This document shows, in pieces, positions 27,106 through 36,255 of a stretch of 64,000 bases of DNA. Source of the stretch: Acidobacteriaceae bacterium (GTDB lineage: Bacteria; Acidobacteriota; Terriglobia; Terriglobales; Acidobacteriaceae); the NCBI GenBank assembly GCA_003151155.1, contig PLWX01000081.1:1-64000 (forward strand), given 5' to 3'. The notes under the pieces are model-generated. The model made no database searches. It saw nothing but the letters and a program-made list of their open reading frames with translations, and was not told where the DNA came from. A program made the position numbers and the translations under genes. Within the stretch, counting starts at the first letter, position 1; each line of letters begins with the position of its first letter.

Positions 27106-28005
27106 TCATCGGCGCTTGAGCGCTTCCAGTTCGTCCAAGGTGCGCGGCCAATCGGAACCCAGGAGGCGGGAGAGGCTGCGGTCGGCGAGGACTTTGCCGT
27201 TGGTCTGGCATTTTGCGCAGTAGTTGGTTTCGTTGTCGGCGTAGCGGATGCGGAGGACCTTTTCACCGCAGCGCGGACAGGGCTCGCCGTACTTTCCGTG
27301 CACTGCCATTTCCTTGCGAAAGGCCGTGACCTTCTCCGGAAACTTGGTTTTCGCTTCGGCGTTGAAGCGATCCATCCAAAGCTGGAGAGTATCCCGCGTG
27401 CCATGGAAAAGGCGCTTCCATTCTTCGGATTTCAATTTGTGGGTCTGCGCGATGGGTGAGAGTTGGGCAACCCAGAGAATCTCGTCGGAGTAGGCGTTGC
27501 CGATGCCGCTGAGGAAGCGTGGATCGGTCAACGCGCGCTTGAGGGTGCGATTCTCAGTCGTAAGCGCCTTGCGGAAGCCTTCTTCGCCTACAGAGAGAAC
27601 GTCGATGCCTCCGGGATCAACCGCACGCAAGTTTTCTTCTCCGTGGAAAAGATGAAGCGAAGCGCGGCGCTTGGCGCCAGCTTCGGTGAGGACCAAGGAG
27701 CCGTCGGGAAAATCGAAGGCGGCGAGGTTATTGCGGCCCTTCAAACTTGCGCCGGATGGCTTCCAGTGCAGGCGCCCGGCGATCATGAGGTGCAGGACGA
27801 GCCAAAGATCGCCATCGAGACCGAAAACAATGCGCTTGCCGATGCGGCGGAGTTCGCGCACGGTCTTCCCTTCTGCGGCGGAGATGGGAGGATCGGCGGT
27901 GCGCAGGAGAAATGGACTGGTGATGCGGATGTGGTTGAGCGGCTGCTGCAGGACGCGTGGCGCCAGCGCGGTGAGGTAGGCGGTGATGTCGGGGAGTTCC
28001 GGCAT
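27106..28005 (-). CDS. Fpg/Nei-family DNA glycosylase
   Basis: 299 residues, helix-two-turn-helix DNA glycosylase for oxidised bases. Starts MPELPDI: Pro2 acts as the nucleophile and Glu3 as acid. HLMIAGRLHW is the DNA-interacting loop; FLSGIGNAYSDEIL is the H2TH element. The C-terminal zinc finger is intact (CPRCGEKV, then CAKC). The closing residues are QTNGKVLADRS, with Lys in place of the Arg more often found in the finger. Fpg/Nei-like beyond doubt; whether it is MutM (8-oxoG) or Nei (pyrimidine) is not decided. Confidence 0.88.
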   Translation of the reverse strand: MPELPDITAYLTALAPRVLQQPLNHIRITSPFLLRTADPPISAAEGKTVRELRRIGKRIVFGLDGDLWLVLHLMIAGRLHWKPSGASLKGRNNLAAFDFPDGSLVLTEAGAKRRASLHLFHGEENLRAVDPGGIDVLSVGEEGFRKALTTENRTLKRALTDPRFLSGIGNAYSDEILWVAQLSPIAQTHKLKSEEWKRLFHGTRDTLQLWMDRFNAEAKTKFPEKVTAFRKEMAVHGKYGEPCPRCGEKVLRIRYADNETNYCAKCQTNGKVLADRSLSRLLGSDWPRTLDELEALKRR

Positions 28006-28399
28006 GCGGTTCAGGATAACGCGGATGGCGTCCCCTGAAGGGGACTCAGGTGTGAGCTGACTATCTCCCGCCACTCACGTGGCGCGCTATTACATTTCGT
28101 GCCTTCGGCACTGGAGTGACGAAGAACCAGGCAGAATCGCCGATTCCGTAGCTTGGCCGAGGCTGAAGCCCGACGTCGTGCGCACGCTGATCGGCACAGC
28201 TGAAGCTGTGCCCTGATACAACGCGTGGGTGAATTTTAACGCGAGAGTTTCTCGAGCGTGGGAGTCAAGCCCTTTCACGAACTGCAATTTGCGCGCCGGA
28301 TGGCACTGATTCATGCGATCGGATGTCGAGAGATCGTCGCCTCCCACCCTCCCTTCGGGAAGGGTGGGGCACCCACATTGGCCCTTCACGAGGGTGACG
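28006..28399. other. Non-coding region with a palindrome cluster
   Basis: 394 bases between the glycosylase start and the MRJP-type gene's 3' end, with no believable coding. It holds five stem-loops listed in the next entry. Reading frames across it are GC-driven artefacts. Confidence 0.6.
28030..28368. repeat. Cluster of five short palindromes
   Basis: Perfect or near-perfect hairpins at 28030-28045 (GTCCCC TGAA GGGGAC), 28069-28084 (CGCCAC TCAC GTGGCG), 28099-28111 (GTGCC TTC GGCAC), 28193-28212 (GGCACAGC TGAA GCTGTGCC) and 28343-28368 (CCCACCCTCCC TTC GGGAAGGGTGGG, one bulge). Two have a TGAA loop, also found in GCGGC TGAA GCCGC at 41388-41401. Confidence 0.75.
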
Positions 28400-29605
28400 C
28401 TACTTGATGCGGTGGCCGTCGATCTTGATGCGGAAGAGGACGTAGGGTTTCTGGCGCAGGTCTTTGCCGTCGTGAAAATTGGGTTGGCGATGCAATTGAT
28501 TGGCGGTGAAGTAGAGATAGCTATCGGTGACGGAAAGCGTGTCGGGCCACTGAATGCGGGGATCGTGGGCGATGAGTTCGTAACTGCCGTCGAGGCTGCG
28601 GCGGCGGATGCTGTCGTTCTCGTAGTCGCCGTAGTAGAGGCGGCCTTCCTGATCGGTCTCCATGCCATCGGACGCGCCTTTTTCCTGGAGATCGCGAACC
28701 GCGCTCGACACTTCGTTCTCGGTGACCTGCTGGTCGGCGAGGTCGTCGACGCTGACCGAGAACAGATCACGGCTGGAGAGCGGGCAGAAATAAAGCGTTC
28801 TGCCATCGGGGCTGATGGCGATTCCATCGGCGCCGAACAATTGCTTCTTCGGCTTTTGTTTCGGTAAGCGCAGCAGCATCGGCTCGCCTTCGACGAACGG
28901 CTGGAAGCGCGGGTCGGCCTTGGTGGCGGGGTGATCATTGAGGCGGCGCCAGGACTGTCCGGAATCAAGATCGACGACGATGATGGCATTCGGTCCGTTG
29001 CTGGAGGAATCGGTGATGAAAGCCATGCCGGCTTTGCCGCGACGGAGATCGAAACGAACGTCGTTCAAGTAGGTCGTGGAAAGGACGACGTCGCGGGGGA
29101 AAGTGATGGTCTTAAAAATCTGGTTGGTATTGAGGTCCACGGCGATCAACTTCGCGCCGCCAGGTTGCGGACGCTGGAACATCGGACTGCCGGTATCGAG
29201 GATCCAGAGACGATCTTGCGGATCGATGACCACGCTTTGCACGGAGACGAGCGCGTCCTGCGGCTTTTTCTTCTCGGTCTTGTTCACCTCGGCATTCGGA
29301 TAGGGGACGGTCTTGCCATCAACGACCTCGGCGACGGTGTAATCGACCTTGTCTCCCCACCTCGGAAAGTTTACGAAGATGCGGCCGGTGTGCGAAACGG
29401 TGACGCCGGTAGGCATGGGGCCGTCGAAGGTGGCGACGATCTCGAGATCGCCGAAGATGCGTTCAGTGGAGACGGTGGGCTGCTCGGCGAGCTGATACTC
29501 GGGGTTGGCGGGTGCCTGCTTCGTGGGCTTCGGCTTCGCGGTCTTGGGCTTTTGCGCGAAGGAGAGGCTTGAGGCTAGAAGCAACAGGACGAGCACGGTC
29601 TTCAT
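28400..29605 (-). CDS. Secreted MRJP/Yellow-family beta-propeller protein
   Basis: About 401 residues with a signal peptide (MKTVLVLLLLASSLSFA). Resembles the major royal jelly protein/Yellow family (PF03022), a six-bladed propeller: DRLWILDTGSP, YLNDVRFDLRRG, FITDSSSNGPNAIIVVDLDS, LFGADGIAISPDGRTLYFCP and SDGMETDQEGRLYYGDYEND. Insect members include Yellow dopachrome-conversion enzymes; bacterial ones are uncharacterised. Located in the periplasm or outside. It sits between the palindrome cluster and dnaK, and its promoter lies divergent to that of dnaK. Confidence 0.85.
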   Translation of the reverse strand: MKTVLVLLLLASSLSFAQKPKTAKPKPTKQAPANPEYQLAEQPTVSTERIFGDLEIVATFDGPMPTGVTVSHTGRIFVNFPRWGDKVDYTVAEVVDGKTVPYPNAEVNKTEKKKPQDALVSVQSVVIDPQDRLWILDTGSPMFQRPQPGGAKLIAVDLNTNQIFKTITFPRDVVLSTTYLNDVRFDLRRGKAGMAFITDSSSNGPNAIIVVDLDSGQSWRRLNDHPATKADPRFQPFVEGEPMLLRLPKQKPKKQLFGADGIAISPDGRTLYFCPLSSRDLFSVSVDDLADQQVTENEVSSAVRDLQEKGASDGMETDQEGRLYYGDYENDSIRRRSLDGSYELIAHDPRIQWPDTLSVTDSYLYFTANQLHRQPNFHDGKDLRQKPYVLFRIKIDGHRIK

Positions 29606-29770
29606 AGGCAAAAAGATGCGTCCGATCCACAGGTCGTTGCTGAAACGCCCGTGAGTGGTGCGCTGTGAATTATAGACTGTTCCGGAGGCCGTGCACGTAA
29701 GCAGCTGATTCGCTGACGTTTATCAGCTCGAAATTCCCGCAACCAACCGCCTCTCACGGACATCCAATAA

Positions 29771-29791
29771 CTTGACAGTAACTCACTCAAG
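29771..29791 (+). promoter_or_regulatory. HAIR-like operator for HspR at dnaK
   Basis: CTTGACA-N7-ACTCAAG matches the HAIR consensus CTTGAGT-N7-ACTCAAG in 12 of 14 positions with a perfect right half. HAIR sites bind the MerR-family repressor HspR, which is encoded 6 kb downstream (35863). Confidence 0.85.
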
Positions 29792-29800
29792 TTCAATAAT
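29772..29800 (+). promoter_or_regulatory. dnaK promoter, sigma-70 type
   Basis: TTGACA (29772-29777), a 17-base spacer, then AATAAT (29795-29800), five of six to consensus -10. The HAIR operator overlaps the -35 and spacer, so HspR would block polymerase. Implied 5' leader about 72 bases with AGGAGAG before the dnaK ATG. Confidence 0.75.
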
Positions 29801-29878
29801 GGGGATGTTGTCAGGCCAGAGTTGATGGTCTAACGAGTTCTGATCCAAAGAGTTCCGGCAATTTTTAGGAGAGCTGCG

Positions 29879-31816
<1,938 letters not shown>

Positions 31817-31886
31817 GCATCGGCATCAGGCGGCCATTCGCTCACGGAGAAACGGCCGGAGCGGATGGCTAGACAAGTGGGGTGAT

Positions 31887-32072
31887 ATGAATTTCGAAGT
31901 GAATGGTCAGTCTTACATTTTGACGTTCTTGCCGGATGAAGGGAGTTTTGCGCTCTTCGAGCCGAACACCCGGGGCATGCGACGTCTGAAGATCGTCCAC
32001 GACGAAGGGCCGACGTGGATCGTCACGGCGGATCAAAACCCGGAGGATGCAGAAAAGCCTCGCCTGAACTAA
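31887..32072 (+). CDS. Small protein downstream of dnaK
   Basis: 61 residues (MNFEVNGQSYILTFLPDEGS), beta-rich by eye, not assigned to a family. GTGGGGTGAT sits just before the ATG, a good ribosome-binding site. It follows dnaK by 70 bases and precedes the terminator at 32098, so it shares the dnaK transcript and is probably heat-induced. Confidence 0.7.
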   Translation: MNFEVNGQSYILTFLPDEGSFALFEPNTRGMRRLKIVHDEGPTWIVTADQNPEDAEKPRLN

Positions 32073-32097
32073 CGCAGTGTGCGGTGACGTGAATATG

Positions 32098-32130
32098 GGG
32101 CGCAGCGCTTTCGAGGGCTGCGCCCTTTTA
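32098..32130 (+). terminator. Rho-independent terminator of the dnaK unit
   Basis: GGGCGCAGC (32098-32106) pairs with GCTGCGCCC (32117-32125), loop GCTTTCGAGG, then TTTTA. It separates dnaK and the 61-residue gene from higBA and dnaJ. Confidence 0.85.
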
Positions 32131-32195
32131 CTATGACCTGAAAAGATAGCAATGCAACGCGAAGCGTTATATGGCAAGCGTGCTATGATAAGCGT

Positions 32196-32474
32196 ATGAT
32201 CCGGACGTTTGGGGATTCGGAAACCGAGCGGCTATTTCACCGGGTCCATAGCAAACGGTTCGCGGCAATCGAGCGGGTGGCGTTTCGGAAATTACGGATG
32301 CTGCATTATGCGGCTTCCTTGCAGGATTTGACTTCGCTGCCCGGGAATCGACTGGAAGCCTTGAAGGGCGACCGGAAGGGCCAGCACAGTATCCGGATCA
32401 ACGATCAATACCGCGTTTGTTTCGAGTGGGGAGATGGGCATGCGTTCGAAGTCGAAATCGTCGATTACCACTAA
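32196..32474 (+). CDS. higB: HigB-type (RelE superfamily) toxin
   Basis: 92 residues. Matches the HigB/RelE killer family: MIRTFGDSETERLF, LHYAASLQDLTSLPGNRLEAL, SIRINDQYRVCFEW. HigB cleaves mRNA at the ribosome. Gene order toxin then antitoxin is typical of higBA, the reverse of most type II pairs. A possible -10 TATGAT ends seven bases before the ATG, so the mRNA may be leaderless. The antitoxin follows at once. Confidence 0.93.
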   Translation: MIRTFGDSETERLFHRVHSKRFAAIERVAFRKLRMLHYAASLQDLTSLPGNRLEALKGDRKGQHSIRINDQYRVCFEWGDGHAFEVEIVDYH

Positions 32475-32490
32475 GCGTAGGGGCGCGCGC

Positions 32491-32817
32491 ATGGCTCCGC
32501 TGCATCCTGGCGAAGTATTGCGCGAAGAGTTCCTGCTTCCCCTTGGCCTGAGCAGCAACCGACTTGCGCTGGCCTTGCGCGTGCCCGCGACACGCATCAC
32601 CGAGATCGTGAACCAGCGGCGGGGAATCACGGCCGACACGGCACTGCGGCTGGCCCGCTACTTCCGCACCACGGCGGAATTCTGGATGAACATGCAATCG
32701 CAGTACGACCTCGAAATTGCAGCCGACGCCGCGCTGGCGACGATTGAGCGCGATGTCGCACCGCTGCGGGCGACGCCGCAAACTGCAACGACCGCTAAAC
32801 GCGAGGCATCTGCTTAA
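32491..32817 (+). CDS. higA: HigA-type antitoxin (XRE-like helix-turn-helix)
   Basis: About 108 residues from ATG 32491, which has GTAGGGG seven bases upstream; the ATG at 32434 would overlap the toxin and has a poorly spaced site. [19 protein letters not shown] and [21 protein letters not shown] form the helix-turn-helix; [19 protein letters not shown] is typical of HigA. Binds HigB and should repress the higBA promoter. Eight bases separate it from dnaJ. Confidence 0.92.
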   Translation: MAPLHPGEVLREEFLLPLGLSSNRLALALRVPATRITEIVNQRRGITADTALRLARYFRTTAEFWMNMQSQYDLEIAADAALATIERDVAPLRATPQTATTAKREASA

Positions 32818-32825
32818 GAGCACAT

Positions 32826-34031
32826 ATGGCGACACAGACGAAAGATTATTACGGCGCGCTTGGAGTAAAGAAGAATGCGACGGCGGAAGAGATCCGCAAG
32901 GCGTTCCGCAAACTCGCGCGCAAACACCATCCGGATGTGAACCCGGGAGACAAGAAGGCCGAGGAGAAGTTTAAAGAGATCTCCGAGGCGAACGACGTGT
33001 TGAGCGACCCGAAGAAGCGGAAGATTTACGACCAGCTTGGGTTCTATTCGGACAACATCGATCCGGCGGCGGCGGAAGCTTACGCGCGCGGGGGAGCGAC
33101 GGGAGCGGGCGGCTTCGGCGGATATCCCAGTGGCGGAAGCGGCGAGCAGGAGGCTCCATTCGACTTCAGCGGCTTCGATTTCTCCGAAGGAACTGGGGCG
33201 ACAGGTGGCGGTGGTGGATTCCGCGATATGTTCTCTTCCCTGTTCGGCGGAGCACGCGGTGCAGGAGCAGCGCAGGAACATGTGCGGCCCCAGGCGGGAA
33301 CGGATCTCGAATACCAGGTTCCGGTAAGTTTCTGGGATGCGATCCGCGGGACCACCGTAAAGCTGAACATCCAACGCCGCGAGACTTGCACCAACTGTCA
33401 TGGCGAAGGGCATTTGCCGGGAACGCAGACCTGTCCTACGTGTCATGGCAAGGGAAAGGTTGAGACCGGCCGGCCAATGAAGTTCAGCGTGACCTGTCCG
33501 ACGTGTGGTGGCAGCGGAAAGACGCAGATGCGATGCCCGGTGTGCCATGGCGACGGCGTGGTGACGCGGACCGAGCCGCTGGAGTTCAAGATCAAACCCG
33601 GGACGCGCGATGGGCAGCGCATACGCCTCGCAGGCCGTGGCAATGCGGGCGTGATGGGAGGACAAGCCGGCGATCTGTACATCATCGTGAAGATCGGATC
33701 GCACCCGGTATTCCGCCGCGAGGCCGACGACATCTACGTCACGGTGCCGGTTTCGGCGATCGAGGCTTCGCTGGGAGCGAAGATCGAGGTACCGACGATC
33801 GACGGACGTGCATTACTCAAGATTCCTCCGGGAACCAACTCCGGGCAGAAGCTGCGTCTGCGAGAAAAGGGAGTGCCGTCGGCGAGCGACAGCAGCAAGC
33901 GCGGCGACGAGATCGTGGAAGTCAAACTTGTCGTGCCGAAAGTCAGCGACGAACGCTCGAAGGAAATTTTGCGCGAGTTGCAGAAGCTGAACCCGGAAGA
34001 TCCGCGCGAAGAGTTGTGGCGCGAGGTTTAG
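32826..34031 (+). CDS. dnaJ: DnaJ (Hsp40) co-chaperone
   Basis: 401 residues, full type I DnaJ. J-domain (about 1-75) with HPD in [12 protein letters not shown], then a Gly/Phe-rich linker (about 80-140). The zinc-binding region has four CxxCxGxG repeats ([32 protein letters not shown]). C-terminal substrate-binding domains follow. Stimulates DnaK ATPase. It lies eight bases after higA, past the dnaK terminator, so it should be expressed with the toxin-antitoxin pair or by readthrough. Confidence 0.95.
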   Translation: MATQTKDYYGALGVKKNATAEEIRKAFRKLARKHHPDVNPGDKKAEEKFKEISEANDVLSDPKKRKIYDQLGFYSDNIDPAAAEAYARGGATGAGGFGGYPSGGSGEQEAPFDFSGFDFSEGTGATGGGGGFRDMFSSLFGGARGAGAAQEHVRPQAGTDLEYQVPVSFWDAIRGTTVKLNIQRRETCTNCHGEGHLPGTQTCPTCHGKGKVETGRPMKFSVTCPTCGGSGKTQMRCPVCHGDGVVTRTEPLEFKIKPGTRDGQRIRLAGRGNAGVMGGQAGDLYIIVKIGSHPVFRREADDIYVTVPVSAIEASLGAKIEVPTIDGRALLKIPPGTNSGQKLRLREKGVPSASDSSKRGDEIVEVKLVVPKVSDERSKEILRELQKLNPEDPREELWREV

Positions 34032-34051
34032 CAGTTCTGGAGGGAAAAAGT

Positions 34052-34083
34052 GAGAAGCCGAACCCAAGTGGGTTCGGCTTCTC
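34052..34083 (+). terminator. Strong hairpin after dnaJ
   Basis: GAGAAGCCGAACCC / GGGTTCGGCTTCTC, 14-bp perfect stem with loop AAGT. No long T-run follows on the plus strand; an A-run precedes it, so it would work better on the minus strand. Confidence 0.65.
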
Positions 34084-34378
34084 GCTTGGAATTTCAACTC
34101 CCCCGTTAAAGCTTCCAAGTGGCGTACCGGAACTATAATCCGGGAACTCACAAAGTCCAGCGGAATGGGACGAACTGCGGGACGGATGGGAGGAGTGTGG
34201 CTGGATGCTCTCGATCGCAAGTTGCGAGTGTGACGATTCGACGCTGCTCGGCTGCTCGCGCCAACATTGGAAAAATATTCAGTCGCTTGCATATTTTTAT
34301 CCCCTTCGCTATCTAATTCACTGTATTCTTTCTTTCCCGAATCAGTTTTTTCGATTGCCAAGGAGGCAGCCATCGGAA
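34084..34378. other. Non-coding region before the permease
   Basis: Nearly 300 bases with AT-rich tracts from 34270 to 34350. No defined repeat or gene seen. Likely holds the permease promoter. Confidence 0.5.
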
Positions 34379-35788
34379 TTGACCAACACGACGCTTGAGC
34401 AACGCCCAACCGCCGTTTTCATCTCCCGCCCGTCTTCTCTCCTGAAGAAATCGCAGAAGCTCACCTTGTGGCCGCTCGTGGCTGCAACCTTCTTCATGGT
34501 CTCCGGTGGCACTTACGGTACCGAAGACATCATTGGAGGATCCGGCTTTGCGCGCGGCATTCTCATCCTGCTGATCACCCCCATACTCTGGAGCCTGCCG
34601 ACCTCGCTGATGATCGGCGAGTTGGCGAGCGCCATGCCCGAAGAGGGTGGCTATTACGCATGGGTGCGTCGCGCGATGGGAAACATGTGGGGATTCCAGG
34701 AAGCGTGGCTCTCGCTGGTGGCCAGCATTTTCGATATGGCCATCTATCCGACGCTGTTCGTCACTTACCTGACGAAGCTGTTTCCGTATTTCAGCGTGGG
34801 ACATCGCGGAGTGATGGTGGCGTTGGCGATCGTGGTGGTGTGCGCGGCGATGAATATTGCGGGCATCCGCGTGGTTGCGACTACGTCGGTGTGGCTGTTC
34901 GTGTTGCTCTCGATTCCCTTCGTGGCGATCGCGGTGCTCGCACTGCTGCACCATGGCGGCTTTGCGCAGGTGGCGACCGGCGGAGGAACGACGAACATCG
35001 GCCTCATCGGCGGCATCCTGATCTGCATGTGGAACTACATGGGTTGGGATAATGCGACAACCGTGGCGTCAGAGGTGAATCACCCGCAACGCACTTATCC
35101 GCGCGCAATGGCGGCAGCGGTGACGATTGTTGCGGTGAGCTATACCCTGCCCTTCGCAGCAATGTGGCTGACGGGGATCGGCCCGAAAGCGTTTGGTGAA
35201 GGCTCGTGGGCGGACATCGCCGGTATGCTTGGCGGCCCGGCGTTGCGGATTGCGATCGTGGGCGGCGGCATGTTGTCGGCGTTTGGCATGTTCAATGCGC
35301 TCGTAATGAGCTATTCGCGGCTGCCGCTGGCGATGGCGCAGGATGGGCTGATGCCGCACGTCTTCACCAAGATGACGCCGCGCACCCGTGCGCCATGGGT
35401 GGCAATCGTAGCCTGCGCCGTGGCCTGGGCGATGTGCCTGGGACTCGGCTTCGAGAGATTGGTAACCATCGATATCCTGCTCTACGGTGCGAGCCTCGGG
35501 CTGGAGTTCGTGGCGCTGATCGTGTTGCGCATCAAGGCCCCGGATATGCCGCGTCCGTACAAAGTACCGGGGGGAACTCTGGGCGCGATTGCCTTGAGCA
35601 TCGTGCCGATATCGCTGCTGGGCTTCTCGATCGTGCAGAGCAAGGGCGAGACGGTGGCGGGCATGAATGCCCTGTATTTCGGATTGCTGGTGATTGCCAG
35701 CGGGTTCGCAGCGTATGGCATCAAGCTGCTGCTGAAGCCGACAGGATGGTTTGTGCAGTCCGTCAAACCGGAGTCGAACGCAGCCTAG
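34379..35788 (+). CDS. APC-superfamily amino acid permease
   Basis: About 469 residues, 12 hydrophobic segments. Opens into the APC pattern VSGGTYGTEDIIGGSGFARGI, then PEEGGYYAWVRRAMG and GWDNATTVASEVNHPQR, typical of AA_permease_2 transporters for amino acids or polyamines. I chose TTG 34379, with AAGGAGG 12 bases upstream; the frame upstream to 34205 has no good start. Substrate not predicted. Followed by a terminator and then hspR. Confidence 0.88.
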   Translation: MTNTTLEQRPTAVFISRPSSLLKKSQKLTLWPLVAATFFMVSGGTYGTEDIIGGSGFARGILILLITPILWSLPTSLMIGELASAMPEEGGYYAWVRRAMGNMWGFQEAWLSLVASIFDMAIYPTLFVTYLTKLFPYFSVGHRGVMVALAIVVVCAAMNIAGIRVVATTSVWLFVLLSIPFVAIAVLALLHHGGFAQVATGGGTTNIGLIGGILICMWNYMGWDNATTVASEVNHPQRTYPRAMAAAVTIVAVSYTLPFAAMWLTGIGPKAFGEGSWADIAGMLGGPALRIAIVGGGMLSAFGMFNALVMSYSRLPLAMAQDGLMPHVFTKMTPRTRAPWVAIVACAVAWAMCLGLGFERLVTIDILLYGASLGLEFVALIVLRIKAPDMPRPYKVPGGTLGAIALSIVPISLLGFSIVQSKGETVAGMNALYFGLLVIASGFAAYGIKLLLKPTGWFVQSVKPESNAA

Positions 35789-35806
35789 TAGTTCCCTAAT
35801 ACACAG

Positions 35807-35840
35807 GCCGGAGCACGGATACGTGGCTCCGGCTTTTTCT
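35807..35840 (+). terminator. Rho-independent terminator after the permease
   Basis: GCCGGAGC (35807-35814) with GCTCCGGC (35826-35833), followed by TTTTTCT. Confidence 0.85.
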
Positions 35841-35862
35841 ATTGTTGTAAAGTACTTACTGC

Positions 35863-36255
35863 ATGGCCAAGAAGCGCAAGCAAGGCGCCTACATGATTTC
35901 GACGGTGGCGGAGATGTATGACATCCATCCGCAGACGTTACGGCTGTATGAGCGCGAAGGGCTGCTCAAGCCGTCGCGCACCGAGGGCAATACCCGGCTC
36001 TATACCGACGAGGATCTCGAACGCCTGGAGTTCATCCTATCGCTGGCGCGCGATCTTGGTGTCAACATTTCCGGCATCGCAATTATTTTACAAATGCGCG
36101 AACGCATGGAACTCATGCAAAAACAGATGTCGGAGTTCGTGACCTACATCCAGCAGGAAATCGTACATCGCGCGCAGGCGGTCTATCCGTCGCAGGGCGC
36201 GATTGTCCCCACCCGCCGCAGCATCGTTCCCGTCGAACGTGAACGCAAGCGGTAA
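35863..36255 (+). CDS. hspR: HspR, MerR-family heat-shock repressor
   Basis: 130 residues. Winged-helix MerR-type head (MISTVAEMYDIHPQTLRLYEREGLLKPSR, about residues 11-39) and RLYTDEDLERLEFILSLARDLGVN, then a short coiled coil. This HPQTLRLYEREGLL form is that of HspR, not of metal-sensing MerR proteins, and it lacks conserved effector cysteines. HspR, with DnaK as co-repressor, binds HAIR sites; one overlaps the dnaK promoter here. No HAIR site was seen before hspR itself. Confidence 0.93.
   Translation: MAKKRKQGAYMISTVAEMYDIHPQTLRLYEREGLLKPSRTEGNTRLYTDEDLERLEFILSLARDLGVNISGIAIILQMRERMELMQKQMSEFVTYIQQEIVHRAQAVYPSQGAIVPTRRSIVPVERERKR

Noticed and set aside
28090-28989. 299-residue minus-strand frame over the palindrome cluster and MRJP gene
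   Set aside because: Very low-complexity Ser/Ala/Thr/Arg protein in another frame of a well-supported gene; a GC-bias artefact.
35789-35862. HAIR operator before hspR
   Set aside because: No CTTGAGT-N7-ACTCAAG-like sequence is present; hspR may be controlled another way.
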